Shown in pieces: positions 42,721 to 51,476 of a stretch of 55,692 bases of DNA. The DNA is from an uncultured Candidatus Saccharibacteria bacterium (GTDB taxonomy: Bacteria > Patescibacteriota > Saccharimonadia > Saccharimonadales > Saccharimonadaceae). How positions within the stretch are numbered: position 1 is the stretch's first letter; each line of letters starts with the position of its first letter. The position numbers and the translations under genes are program-made. The stretch is taken from the NCBI GenBank assembly GCA_947165465.1, contig CAMVAM010000007.1, positions 1-55,692 of the forward strand. Direction: 5' to 3'. The notes beneath the pieces are model-generated. The model saw only the letters and a list, made by a program, of their open reading frames with translations. It was not told the origin of the DNA and did no database searches.

Positions 42721-43431
42721 TTAATTTATTAGGGCATCCATCGTGCCAAATTGAAATTCCTCTTCATATGTTTTATTTAGTGTAGTTGCTCTTTCCGAAA
42801 ACTTCTTAATGTATTCTGCGAGATCATTATTGATTTTCTCAATCTTGTCTTTGTAGCAAGTATCAATACAATCGCTAACAGACATCGACGCTTCAATCAA
42901 ACGATTCAAAATATCATTCACATTATTCACGGCTTCTTGTACGCTGTTTCCGTATTTCAAATCAATTTTAATTTCTTCAAATTTCGTTTTTGCTTCGCGT
43001 ACTTTCTCTCTCGTCGCAGTCTGGCTTTTACTGTAATTTGTCGAGAGATATTCTTTTACTTCATTCACTTTTTCACTTAGTGTCTTGGTCGCACTGACAA
43101 TTTCTCTTTTCGCCTCCAAAGTTTCGATATAACCATTTAATCTTGCAAGATATCCGCTCTGGCGTAGCTTTAGATATGACAAATCTTCCAAAATTCTCGC
43201 CTGTTCTTTCATGTTTTCCACGTTCTCGCCATACATCCTGTCGTCTTCAGTCTGCACTGCAATTTTTATCATGTTGAGATTTAGCACCACTTGTTCCCTC
43301 GCTGCATTAGCGATTTGAATCTGGCGTTCGTATTCTTTTTTCGTAATCGACGCTGCTTCGTATGATGCAATAAACATCACCACCATCCACGTCGTCACCA
43401 TAAGCAGTACTTTTTTAAATGCCTTTTTCAT
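42721..43431 (-). CDS. Coiled-coil protein coupled to the O-acyltransferase
   Basis: A 236-residue protein I cannot name. N-terminal hydrophobic segment (about 7-28, VLLMVTTWMVVMFIASYEAA: signal peptide or anchor), then almost continuous helix with heptad patterns (REQVVLNLNMIKIAVQTEDD, YIETLEAKREIVSATKTLSE), two Cys close together (SDCIDTCYKD, about 192-196). Its ATG overlaps the acyltransferase stop as TAATG, so the two are produced together; it may be a structural partner in the wall (inference). Confidence 0.7.
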   Translation of the reverse strand: MKKAFKKVLLMVTTWMVVMFIASYEAASITKKEYERQIQIANAAREQVVLNLNMIKIAVQTEDDRMYGENVENMKEQARILEDLSYLKLRQSGYLARLNGYIETLEAKREIVSATKTLSEKVNEVKEYLSTNYSKSQTATREKVREAKTKFEEIKIDLKYGNSVQEAVNNVNDILNRLIEASMSVSDCIDTCYKDKIEKINNDLAEYIKKFSERATTLNKTYEEEFQFGTMDALIN

Positions 43432-45347
43432 TACAACCCCGCTGTCGCATTAGCTACTAATCTTCCGTACGCCGCTCGGCCTGCCGGCGTTAAATGTGTA
43501 TGATCCGCATAAGTGTAGGCATTCACATTTGGAACCACCACAGACACCCAGTCCGCCACTCTCACATTCCCATACATCGATGCAAATGCGTAAAGTGTTG
43601 AGTTCTGCGCTGAGCGATCATAATCGCCACAATAACCCGTAATAAAGACAAATTGATGCCCTGGCCCAGCTGCGTCCATAATCATCTGAAGCGTGCCTGT
43701 GGTAAAGCGATAATAGTTCGTGACCAAACCAATCACAATGACACGTGGCAGATTCCCGCCATTCGCCGCTCTATATCCGGCCAAAAGATTAATCGCATCC
43801 GTCATGTTGCGTGACTGCTTAGCATCCACAAATGCACCCGGTACCATGTTATAAATTGAATTCGTCGCACCAACTACCACTGAGTCACCCAGCACCATAA
43901 CACGTGCTCTACTGAGGGCTGAAACTCTTGAAGTATCTGCCGTATTATACCAAGCTCGGCCACCCGGCACATAACCTGCACCATACACAGCTCCACCCGC
44001 TCTCACCGGATACGGCTTTGCAAAGTTCGTCGTACCGTCAAACCATTTCATCACATCAGTCTTTAAGACGCTCGCCATCGCTACTGCACCATTATAGTCT
44101 AATGCTACATTTGTAGTGTTTATATCTAATTTTTCTTCCACTTCCTCAGCCGCTTCCGAAAGCTGGAGCTCAATCGAAGATTTTTCCGGAGCTTTGATGA
44201 GCGCCAGAATTGGCAAGATGAAGCTAAGTAGCAGTAGTAATGCAAAAACCTTTTTGTGTTTCTTACTAAACGGCACAATCACTTTAATGAGAATTATCGC
44301 AATAATTACGCTAGCGAGAATCGCGAGATACGGCGTCACTTCAAGTGGGATAAACGACAGTAAACTCGGGAATAGGACGTACAAACCATAATGAAGCAAA
44401 TACACCGGGAACGAAATTGAGCCAAGGAATTCAAACGGTTTCAAAATCTTTGGCACTGCCTTACCTTGTAACTTCAAAATCTCATAAATAACAATCGTCG
44501 TTAGAATCGCCGTGCCAGGAAGTGCAAAGTAAAACGTCGCGGACGAATTATACACCACGAACGGAGTCATCGCGATTACACCAGCCGTAGCACCAAGCAG
44601 GATAAGCCAGGAAAGCCATTTCCTTTTCGCCGGTTTAATTCTCGGCTGAATCGCAAGAAACGACGCAAACGCCGCACCAAGCATAAATGCCCCAATATGC
44701 GAATCCGTACCAAAGTAAGCACGGTCATGTAGCCCTAGGTACCCACCATACACCGCCATCAGAGCAAACGAAAGCACACTCACAAGCAAACAAATCCTGC
44801 CAAACACTTTATATTGTCTGCGAATGCGCCACTTCTGGTTATTCGTTATCCGGTAGAACAATGCAAAAATCGCATAGAAGATAAGACACACTTGCATCTC
44901 AAGCGCGAGATACCAAGTCGGATTAAAGAGATTCGGAATCAAAGAATTTTCATACGACACGCCGGTTCGAAGTGCCACGATGTTCGTTGTAAACGTCACT
45001 GCCGAAAGCGAATTCTGTCTCGAAGCCGTTAAGAGATCCGGCTCCGCAAAGTATGCTAGCGTAAGTATTAGAATAATCGAGAAAAGTAATGTCGGCAAAA
45101 ACCTCGCCAACCGATTCCAAAAGTAATTAATAAAGCTCTTGGCTGTACCGAAATTCTTCCCTTCTTTCTTCTTCGACCGCATCAGCTTCTGGCAAATCAG
45201 AAAACCGGACAAAACGAAGAATGATTCTACCGCGACAAATCCGCCCGGAAGTGCCCCCGGGAACACGTGGTAAACCACAATCAAAGTAATTGCAATAAAA
45301 CGTAGTGTATCAAAACCAAAAATGCGCTTCGTCACACTCTTTTTCAT
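43431..45347 (-). CDS. OatA/OafA-type membrane O-acyltransferase with SGNH domain
   Basis: A 638-residue two-domain enzyme. Residues about 1-390 form the ten-plus-helix acyltransferase-3 domain (FDTLRFIAITLIVVYHVFPG with the essential His, FVLSGFLICQ, FWNRLARFLPTLLF, PTWYLALEMQ). After an acidic linker comes an extracytoplasmic SGNH hydrolase-like domain with VMVLGDSVVVGA (Ser about 489) and the catalytic pair in ADHTHLTPAG (Asp 615, His 618). This is the plan of peptidoglycan O-acetyltransferase OatA, giving lysozyme resistance; target here is inference. The intermediate GLVTNYY takes the block III position. Leaderless start, first gene of a unit with the coiled-coil protein. Confidence 0.9.
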   Translation of the reverse strand: MKKSVTKRIFGFDTLRFIAITLIVVYHVFPGALPGGFVAVESFFVLSGFLICQKLMRSKKKEGKNFGTAKSFINYFWNRLARFLPTLLFSIILILTLAYFAEPDLLTASRQNSLSAVTFTTNIVALRTGVSYENSLIPNLFNPTWYLALEMQVCLIFYAIFALFYRITNNQKWRIRRQYKVFGRICLLVSVLSFALMAVYGGYLGLHDRAYFGTDSHIGAFMLGAAFASFLAIQPRIKPAKRKWLSWLILLGATAGVIAMTPFVVYNSSATFYFALPGTAILTTIVIYEILKLQGKAVPKILKPFEFLGSISFPVYLLHYGLYVLFPSLLSFIPLEVTPYLAILASVIIAIILIKVIVPFSKKHKKVFALLLLLSFILPILALIKAPEKSSIELQLSEAAEEVEEKLDINTTNVALDYNGAVAMASVLKTDVMKWFDGTTNFAKPYPVRAGGAVYGAGYVPGGRAWYNTADTSRVSALSRARVMVLGDSVVVGATNSIYNMVPGAFVDAKQSRNMTDAINLLAGYRAANGGNLPRVIVIGLVTNYYRFTTGTLQMIMDAAGPGHQFVFITGYCGDYDRSAQNSTLYAFASMYGNVRVADWVSVVVPNVNAYTYADHTHLTPAGRAAYGRLVANATAGL

Positions 45348-45354
45348 TACTTTA

Positions 45355-45360
45355 ATTATA
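45355..45360 (-). promoter_or_regulatory. -10 box of OatA-like gene, leaderless
   Basis: TGTTATAAT (extended) on the minus strand, 7 nt before the ATG at 45347. Confidence 0.62.
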
Positions 45361-45365
45361 ACACA

Positions 45366-47498
45366 TTAGACTTTGTTAATCACCGGAATCACAATCGGTG
45401 TGTGGCCAGTTGCGTCAAACAAAATATGCGTAATATCTTCTTTGATTTCCTCTTTTAAGACCTTCATTTCTGGATCGGTCGAAATCGATTTGTCGGTCTT
45501 TTGGCGAAGATAATGACGAATCTTGCCAATCAGCTCTTCGGAATTATCAAGATAGATAAATGCTCTCGACACGATGTCCGGCGTCTTCATCAGGTGTCCG
45601 GTCTTTTTGTTGAGTGTCAACACAATTACAAAGATGCCTTCGCGTGAGATATGGATTCTATCCTTCACCACAGCTTCGTGCACCGGCTGATCAGCATCAT
45701 CATAAAGCTTGTTGCCAACATGAATTCTACCGGCCTTTCGAATCTTCTTCTCCGGAGTAAGCTCAACAATATCGCCATCATCCGCGAGCAAAATTCTATC
45801 GTGCGGAATACCAATCACATTCTCGGCCATCTCGGCATTATGCTGAAGCATGTAAAATTCACCGTGATATGGCAAATAATTAGTCGGGTGAAGTCTCGTT
45901 ACAAATTCCACGTGGTCCTCGTAATATGCGTGGCCAGAAAGGTGAAGCGGCCCGATATTCGTCAGATGCGTCTTACCGTTCTGAATCACCTGTGCACCCT
46001 CACGAAGAAGCCCATCCACCGTCGAAACTACGTGTGGTTCATTGCCCGGAATCGGGTTCGATGAAAACACAATTGTATCAGTCGCTTTAATCTTGATGTA
46101 CTTATGCGCGCCCGTCACCATGCGGTTTAGCACGGCATTCAATTCACCTTGTGAACCGGTACAAACAATACAAACTTTCTCATCCGGAAGCTTGATAATA
46201 TCTTCCATCTTTACAATCGTATCTTTTGGTACCTTAATGGACTTTGCCCTAAGCGCCACCTCGACGTTATTAATCATCGAGAAACCGGAAAAAGCGACTT
46301 TGCGGCCTCTGGCGGCGGCTTCTTTCAAAATAAGTTCAATTCTCTGAATCTGTGACGAGAAGCACGAAATAATCACGCGCCCGTTCACATAGTGATCCAT
46401 CACGAGACCAAGGTTGTCACCCACGTCGTATTCGGAATGTGGGTGCTTGCCTGGTGAATCGATGTTAGTCGACTCGTTCAACATCAAATCAATGCTCTCT
46501 TTCTTTACGATTTCGTCAATTCTCTCATAATCGGTCTGGACACCCATCGGACGAGTCTCAGCTCTCCAGTCGCCAGACATGTAAATCAGGCCGTTTGGCG
46601 TACGAATCACAATCGCAGCATTACCCGGAATTGAGTGAAGTGTATGGATAAATTCCACCGAAAAATGCTCCGACACTTTGATATTCTCGTGTTTAAACGG
46701 ATCTACAACCTGGTAGTTGAAATCCGGCACATCTTCAAGCTCAGACATTTGCTTCTTAATCATTCCTACTGTGAAATCCGTCCCGTAAATCGGAGTTAAC
46801 GGGTTGAAATGTGGGAGGAGATGTCTACAAGCCCCAATGTGGTCAAGGTGCGCGTGCGTAAATAGAATTGCCTTCACCTTGTCACGGTTGTCTTCAAGAT
46901 ATTTAATATCCGGAATTAGATAGTTCACGCCAGGATAGTCATCACCGGCAAACAACACGCCCATATCTACTACAATCATCTCGGATTTATATTCGATGAT
47001 GGTCATATTTTTACCGATGCCAAACTCGCCCACGCCACCAATCGGGATAATTCTCACCGATTCTGGATCCGGACGCATATTTTTAAGCTTGGCATTCGTA
47101 ATCTGCTCACCATTGTAGCCGTTATAGCGCGATTTATTTACCGGCACACCAATAATATGCTGCGTCGCCTGCGCGTTCACGTCTTGGGATAGCATCCTCT
47201 GGTGATGCACCATTTCGCCTTTTTTCACTGAAACGGACAAATTCACCTTGCGCTTCTCGGCTTCCTCTTTGGCTTTTTCCTTCGCAGTTGGCTCTTTCGG
47301 AGCTTTTACGGCTTTAGTAGCCTTCTTTGTCGCAGTTTTCTTGGCCGGTTTCACCAGCGCTTCATCTTTGCCACCCGGTTTAAAATTCGAATTGAAGTTG
47401 CGGTTTTGGGCCTCTTCAAATTGTCTTTTGATATCCGGCAACCTTTCTGCCCTCAGTTTTAAGAGCCGGGCACGACGCTCTTCTTCTTTTTTATTCAT
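45366..47498 (-). CDS. rnj: Ribonuclease J with long basic N-terminal extension
   Basis: Metallo-beta-lactamase/beta-CASP 5'-exonuclease and endonuclease of RNA decay and maturation. The 710 residues begin with about 145 extra residues, Lys/Ala/Pro-rich (KKTATKKATKAVKAPKEP), absent from B. subtilis RNase J. The catalytic core follows: VRIIPIGGVGEFGIGKNMTI, zinc motif FTHAHLDHIGAC (215-220 HAHLDH), PGNAAIVIRT, SGDWR, FSSQIQRIELILKEA, CTGSQGE, SSNPIPGNE, SGHAYYEDH and HGEFYML, then the C-terminal domain. The extension may bind RNA or ribosomes (inference). AAAGGAAT precedes the ATG. Confidence 0.95.
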   Translation of the reverse strand: MNKKEEERRARLLKLRAERLPDIKRQFEEAQNRNFNSNFKPGGKDEALVKPAKKTATKKATKAVKAPKEPTAKEKAKEEAEKRKVNLSVSVKKGEMVHHQRMLSQDVNAQATQHIIGVPVNKSRYNGYNGEQITNAKLKNMRPDPESVRIIPIGGVGEFGIGKNMTIIEYKSEMIVVDMGVLFAGDDYPGVNYLIPDIKYLEDNRDKVKAILFTHAHLDHIGACRHLLPHFNPLTPIYGTDFTVGMIKKQMSELEDVPDFNYQVVDPFKHENIKVSEHFSVEFIHTLHSIPGNAAIVIRTPNGLIYMSGDWRAETRPMGVQTDYERIDEIVKKESIDLMLNESTNIDSPGKHPHSEYDVGDNLGLVMDHYVNGRVIISCFSSQIQRIELILKEAAARGRKVAFSGFSMINNVEVALRAKSIKVPKDTIVKMEDIIKLPDEKVCIVCTGSQGELNAVLNRMVTGAHKYIKIKATDTIVFSSNPIPGNEPHVVSTVDGLLREGAQVIQNGKTHLTNIGPLHLSGHAYYEDHVEFVTRLHPTNYLPYHGEFYMLQHNAEMAENVIGIPHDRILLADDGDIVELTPEKKIRKAGRIHVGNKLYDDADQPVHEAVVKDRIHISREGIFVIVLTLNKKTGHLMKTPDIVSRAFIYLDNSEELIGKIRHYLRQKTDKSISTDPEMKVLKEEIKEDITHILFDATGHTPIVIPVINKV

Positions 47499-47551
47499 AT
47501 ATTCCTTTTATATTACAAGTAAAATCAGCTATCTCTATTATACTAAATCAG

Positions 47552-47579
47552 TTGCTTTTTTTCAAGACTTTGCTATAAT
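47552..47579 (+). promoter_or_regulatory. Promoter of nusA
   Basis: -35 TTGCTT (47552-47557), 16-bp spacer, -10 TATAAT (47574-47579); leader of about 60 nt before the ATG at 47647, with AGAAAGGAAAT as ribosome-binding site. Confidence 0.62.
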
Positions 47580-47646
47580 TAGAGTATACAGAATTGACCG
47601 GCTCGAAAAGAGACGGTATTTTTAGGCCCAGAGGCAGAAAGGAAAT

Positions 47647-48753
47647 ATGGAAAATCTCGATTTGAAGCAAATGTCCAGCATGGTTGACATTATTGCTGAA
47701 GAAAAAGGTCTCCCAAAAGAGACAGTCTTAGATGTTATCGAACAAGCTATTGCCGCTGCATGGCGTAAGGATAATGGCGATCGCGACATGAACGTCCGTG
47801 CCACCCTTAACACCAAGACCGGCGAAGCTGATGTTTTTGTCACTCGCGAAGTCATCGAAGATGAAATCGCTTACAACCCAGCCACCGAAATCCCATTAAA
47901 GGAAGCCGGTAAAGGCGCTAAACTCGGCGACACCGTCGAAGAAAAGCACAAAGTCACCACTTTTGGCCGCGTTGCTGCTATGACCGCAAAACAGGTCGTG
48001 ATTCAGCGTCTCCGTGAAGCCGAAAACGATGCCGTATTAACCGCATTTGAGGATAAAATCGGCTCTATCGTCACCGGTACTGTTTCACGTGTCGAGCCAC
48101 GTCTCGTTCGTGTCGACCTCGGTCGTGCCAGCGGTATCATCCCTCGCTCCGAGCAAATCGACGGCGAATACTACTCCGTCGGCAGCCGTATCAAGGTTTA
48201 TATCAAGAATATCGAGCGTGGCGACAAAGGCGCCCAACTCATTCTTTCTCGTGGCTCCGCTGAATTTGTCGAGTGCCTCTTCCGTCAGGAAGTCCCAGAA
48301 ATCGAAAACGGCACCGTCAAAATCTGTGGCATCGCCCGTGAAGCTGGCCGTCGCACCAAGATTGCCGTTACCGCAACCGTCCCTGGTATCGACCCGGTTG
48401 GTACCTTTGTTGGTGGTCGTGGCGTCCGCGTCCAAGCCGTGATGAACGAAATTGGCGACAAAGAAAAAATCGATATCGTGACCTGGAGCGACAACCCTTC
48501 CGAATATATTCGTGAGGCATTAAGCCCAGCTGAAATCAACAAAGTCGATATCGAGGGCAAGAAGGCCAAGGTTTACGTCAACGACGACCAACAATCTATC
48601 GCTATCGGTAGTAAAGGCCAGAACGTTCGCCTTGCTTCTAAGCTTACCGGCTACGAAATCGACATCGAGCTCATGAAATCAGCTCCAAAGAAGAAAAAGC
48701 AAAACGTTGAGGATTCCCTCCTCTCCGCGCTTGAAGAAGCCGAAGACGAATAA
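47647..48753 (+). CDS. nusA: Transcription termination/antitermination factor NusA
   Basis: RNA polymerase-binding factor; 368 residues. Domains in order: N-terminal polymerase-binding domain (about 1-130: VDIIAEEKGLPKETVLDVIE), S1 domain (about 132-200: GSIVTGTVSRVEPRLVRVDL), KH1 and KH2 (LSRGSAEFVECLFRQEVPEI, GIAREAGRRTKIAVTA, GTFVGGRGVRVQAVMNEIG, then AIGSKGQNVRLASKLTGYEI). The C-terminal acidic repeats of E. coli NusA are absent. No rimP, rbfA or infB adjoin, which is unlike the usual nusA operon. Ends at a strong terminator. Confidence 0.94.
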   Translation: MENLDLKQMSSMVDIIAEEKGLPKETVLDVIEQAIAAAWRKDNGDRDMNVRATLNTKTGEADVFVTREVIEDEIAYNPATEIPLKEAGKGAKLGDTVEEKHKVTTFGRVAAMTAKQVVIQRLREAENDAVLTAFEDKIGSIVTGTVSRVEPRLVRVDLGRASGIIPRSEQIDGEYYSVGSRIKVYIKNIERGDKGAQLILSRGSAEFVECLFRQEVPEIENGTVKICGIAREAGRRTKIAVTATVPGIDPVGTFVGGRGVRVQAVMNEIGDKEKIDIVTWSDNPSEYIREALSPAEINKVDIEGKKAKVYVNDDQQSIAIGSKGQNVRLASKLTGYEIDIELMKSAPKKKKQNVEDSLLSALEEAEDE

Positions 48754-48757
48754 AAAT

Positions 48758-48793
48758 GAAAAGTCCCCGTGGCGAACCCACGGGGATTTTTTT
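48758..48793. terminator. Bidirectional intrinsic terminator
   Basis: Stem TCCCCGTGG / CCACGGGGA with loop CGAAC, A-run before and TTTTTTTATTT after; between convergent nusA and the gene ending at 48792. Confidence 0.88.
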
Positions 48794-49163
48794 ATTTGTG
48801 CTCGAGATCTTTCTCGGCAATATTTACAGCAACATTCGATGCGAACATCGAGATACCAATATTACCAAGCGTAATCACGAACACCAGTCCGATCATCAAT
48901 GCAAACATCACGAGCTTTAAGAAGAAGCTCGAAGGAATTGCGATTGCCTTTTTCACGAAGGAGACAACGAAGAGAAGCGCTCCGCCGAACGCGAACATCA
49001 GTATCATATCGAAACCGAAGCGCGGCGTATGCTCAAATCTCTTGCCGGAGCGAATGCTCCGAGTTGTCTTAATGTATGAAATCCCGAGGATAATCATATT
49101 GATAATCGTAAAGAAAGCAACCCATGCACAGAACGGAAGATTTAAAAGTGCGTTATTAGTCAT
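48792..49163 (-). CDS. Small membrane protein of the G-rich-RBS cassette
   Basis: A 123-residue protein with three hydrophobic segments (about 9-30, 52-70 and 80-108) and a basic loop TTRSIRSGKRFEHTPRFGFD between the first two. No recognised family. Its ribosome-binding site is AAGGGGGGT, 10 nt before the ATG, matching four further genes up to 51412. It follows the gene at 49201 by 37 nt, probably in one transcript. Third-position C and G are frequent compared with typical neighbours. Confidence 0.68.
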   Translation of the reverse strand: MTNNALLNLPFCAWVAFFTIINMIILGISYIKTTRSIRSGKRFEHTPRFGFDMILMFAFGGALLFVVSFVKKAIAIPSSFFLKLVMFALMIGLVFVITLGNIGISMFASNVAVNIAEKDLEHK

Positions 49164-49200
49164 CTTGAATGACCCCCCTTAACTAATTTTTTTGATGTTT

Positions 49201-49692
49201 CTAAGATAATTCCGCGATAATCTTCTTGAGTTTCCAGATAGTACGGTCACTGACCTCTTTCTGGTACTCATTCTCATCGAGTAGCTTCTTGGTATAAGCT
49301 ACCCAGAACAAAACCAACTTGTTGTCGTTCTCGATATCGACGATGTAGAACGTGAGCGTCACAAGGAACACGACACCAAAGAAGATCAGAATTGGTACAC
49401 CCTGTCCAACGGGTGCATTGTCGGTAAATGCGAAGATGATAAGCCCGAGAGAGACAAGCCCCATGAGAATTGCGAGAATTGTGGTTTTGACATCATTTTT
49501 CCTCACCTGCTTCTGGTAGTGACTCATCTCGAGGTCGAGCAACTCCGTTGCGTTTTTCAGCTTCTCTTCCGGAGTCATCTCATAGTCACCGACAATGCAG
49601 AACGAAGCGAACTCGTAGATTTTGAACAGATCACCGAGCACGCCACCCTGATTCACGGCTTTTTCAGCCTCGTCACGAAATACGTTTTTCAT
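49201..49692 (-). CDS. Small membrane protein of the G-rich-RBS cassette
   Basis: A 163-residue protein: a soluble, mostly helical N-terminal half (about 1-70: EKAVNQGGVLGDLFKIYEFA, TPEEKLKNATELLDLEMSHY), two close hydrophobic segments (about 71-92 and 98-118) and a charged helical end. No family recognised. Ribosome-binding site TAGGGGGTT. On the minus strand -35 TTGACT and -10 TATAAT with 17-bp spacing lie about 60-90 nt upstream of the ATG, so there is a real leader. First gene of a pair with the one at 48792. Confidence 0.68.
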   Translation of the reverse strand: MKNVFRDEAEKAVNQGGVLGDLFKIYEFASFCIVGDYEMTPEEKLKNATELLDLEMSHYQKQVRKNDVKTTILAILMGLVSLGLIIFAFTDNAPVGQGVPILIFFGVVFLVTLTFYIVDIENDNKLVLFWVAYTKKLLDENEYQKEVSDRTIWKLKKIIAELS

Positions 49693-49810
49693 CTTAACCC
49701 CCTATAAACATCTTTTAAATTTCTAAAATGTCTCAAAGAACATTTTATACCTTATATTATAGCACAAACCACCAAAAAAGTCAATACTGCTAATGCCTAA
49801 AACAGAGGTA

Positions 49811-49838
49811 ATAAAAAATCCCCTGTAAAACAGGGGAC
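49811..49838 (-). terminator. Intrinsic terminator
   Basis: Stem TCCCCTG / CAGGGGA with loop TAAAA; on the minus strand followed by TTTTTTATT. Ends the gene 49844-50305. Confidence 0.82.
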
Positions 49839-49843
49839 GCAGG

Positions 49844-50305
49844 TTAATGGTTTACCTCCGGTTCATCGAGCACCAGCTCAGCATCGACATTGTAGCGATC
49901 TTTGTAACGCCTCTCTAACATTCCGGACGACACTGTCGCCCCAAAGAGATACATAAACAGCATCGCAAAGAAGGTCAGCGAGAAGCCGATTAAGAAGATG
50001 ATGATTGCGAAGATTGCAGCAATTGTGCCGCCACCGAGCTTCATGATGAGGTTAGAAAAACCGTCGCAAAAGAAGAAAATCATCCAAACAATCGCCAGTC
50101 CCACCGACATACTAATAACAGTTTCTGAATCTGTACGATTCTTGATAATGACCTTTGGCCGGATGGCGTTTCCCCCTTTAACGTATTTCTTCACCTCTTC
50201 CCTAGACTCCTTCGTGGCATACGGACTAGCGTACCCCACAAAATATGCGAAAGCTGCGCCGAGTAACAGGACAATAACCCAAAACGGAAATGTGCTTTCG
50301 TGCAT
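49844..50305 (-). CDS. Membrane protein, first of three tandem paralogs
   Basis: A 153-residue protein with one N-terminal helix (about 6-27), a soluble stretch (about 28-57), then two or three hydrophobic helices (about 60-120) and a charged C-terminus. It shares landmarks with the next two genes: an aromatic FPFW near the start, GYASPYATKE, the VIIKNRTDSE turn before the second helix, and LERRYKDRYNVDAEL near the end. Own promoter (TGGACA, 17 bp, TATAAT), own terminator, ribosome-binding site AAGGGGGTG. Function unknown; no catalytic motif seen. Confidence 0.72.
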   Translation of the reverse strand: MHESTFPFWVIVLLLGAAFAYFVGYASPYATKESREEVKKYVKGGNAIRPKVIIKNRTDSETVISMSVGLAIVWMIFFFCDGFSNLIMKLGGGTIAAIFAIIIFLIGFSLTFFAMLFMYLFGATVSSGMLERRYKDRYNVDAELVLDEPEVNH

Positions 50306-50364
50306 TCCAGCACCCCCTTAATGCAGAATAGATATATTATACAACATTTATCCTAAATTGTCCA

Positions 50365-50393
50365 TAGAAAAATCCCCATCCGAAGATGGGGAT
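50365..50393 (-). terminator. Intrinsic terminator
   Basis: Stem ATCCCCATC / GATGGGGAT with loop CGAA; on the minus strand followed by TTTTTC. Confidence 0.82.
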
Positions 50394-50399
50394 AGTGGT

Positions 50400-50849
50400 C
50401 TATTTGATTTCTGATTCGTATTTCACTTCGAGACCGTAGCGATCCCTGTAAACCCGTTCAAACGAGACTGAAGTGATAGTTTCACCGATTAAGTGAAGAA
50501 AGAGCAGTGCAATAAACGAAAAACTGTAGAGCAAGAACATGAGACCGATTGTAATCAGTACACCGAAGAAACCACCGCCAAAATGCTGCACCATGTTGCC
50601 GAAAGTTTCGACAATAAACAGTATCAGAGAGGCGAGTGCAATCCCTATTATCAGTGCCAGGCTCATCGCCGGTGTCATGTGATCACGGATGATCACTACT
50701 GGCGGTTTACCGATGTTCTCATTCTTTGCATACGCGATAATTTCCGCTTTGTTCTCCTTTGAAATATATGGTTTCACATATCCCAAGGAGAATAACACTC
50801 CTGCTCCCAAAACCAGAACGATAGACCAGATTGGTAATGTACCTTCCAT
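50400..50849 (-). CDS. Membrane protein, second of three tandem paralogs
   Basis: A 149-residue paralog: TLPIWSIVLVLGAGVLFSLG (first helix), YVKPYISKENK, PVVIIRDHMTPAMSLALIIG (turn and second helix), third helix, and FERVYRDRYGLEVKY at the end. The ATG at 50849 with TAGGGGGGT 8 nt before is taken; an ATG 15 codons upstream has no such site. Promoter TTGACT, 17 bp, TATAAT on the minus strand around 50880-50910, similar to the one before 49692. Confidence 0.75.
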   Translation of the reverse strand: MEGTLPIWSIVLVLGAGVLFSLGYVKPYISKENKAEIIAYAKNENIGKPPVVIIRDHMTPAMSLALIIGIALASLILFIVETFGNMVQHFGGGFFGVLITIGLMFLLYSFSFIALLFLHLIGETITSVSFERVYRDRYGLEVKYESEIK

Positions 50850-50935
50850 TGTTTTTACCCCCCTAGATAGAATATATCTATTATTATAGCACACTTTGAT
50901 AAAAAAGTCAATATAGCTTACGTTTTGATAGAGAA

Positions 50936-50957
50936 AAACCCCGATTTTTCGGGGTTT
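50936..50957 (-). terminator. Intrinsic terminator
   Basis: Stem AAACCCCGA / TCGGGGTTT with loop TTTT (plus-strand reading); the minus strand continues with TTCTC, a weak tail. Confidence 0.7.
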
Positions 50958-50965
50958 ATACTAGG

Positions 50966-51412
50966 CTATGGTTCTCTTTCGATTTTAGCTCCGTAGAACC
51001 GTTCGTAATGTCGTTTGAGTTTGTGTGAGGTGATTTCCAGCCCTGTGACGTACACAATCATATCTAGGAGGAACATGATGTCAGTTCCGATAAGAGAAAG
51101 GCCAACCACGATAATCCCGCCTATCATGCCCATGTCAATCTCTCTAGATAGAGGCATCAGACATTGAGCCAAAAAGGTTAAAAAGGCCGCGAGCAAGGCC
51201 AAAAGAATCAGTATCACCACCAGTGATGGCGACATTCGTTCTTTGATCATCACTGTCGGCCGTGGTTTTGACCAATCTTCTTTATCTACCTGCTCTAACT
51301 TAAGAAGCGTTGCCTTTGACACATACGGATTCAAAAGCCCCAAACCAAACGCTAACACTACACTCCCAATCAGAAACATAGCCCAAATCGGTAAAGTACC
51401 TACATGCGCCAT
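50966..51412 (-). CDS. Membrane protein, third of three tandem paralogs
   Basis: A 148-residue paralog: TLPIWAMFLIGSVVLAFGLG, LNPYVSKATL, PTVMIKERMSPSLVVILILL, then further hydrophobic helices and LKRHYERFYGAKIER. Closest in order and motifs to the gene at 50400. Ribosome-binding site AAGGGGGTG, about 10 nt before the ATG, behind a TATAAT box. Each of the three copies has diverged strongly in its helices while keeping the N-terminal LPIW/PY.SK and the C-terminal R.Y..[RF]Y motif. Confidence 0.75.
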   Translation of the reverse strand: MAHVGTLPIWAMFLIGSVVLAFGLGLLNPYVSKATLLKLEQVDKEDWSKPRPTVMIKERMSPSLVVILILLALLAAFLTFLAQCLMPLSREIDMGMIGGIIVVGLSLIGTDIMFLLDMIVYVTGLEITSHKLKRHYERFYGAKIEREP

Positions 51413-51476
51413 TAAAAACGCACCCCCTTCCTAGTACTCCTTATATTATATCAAAAACAGAGATAAAACGCCACCC

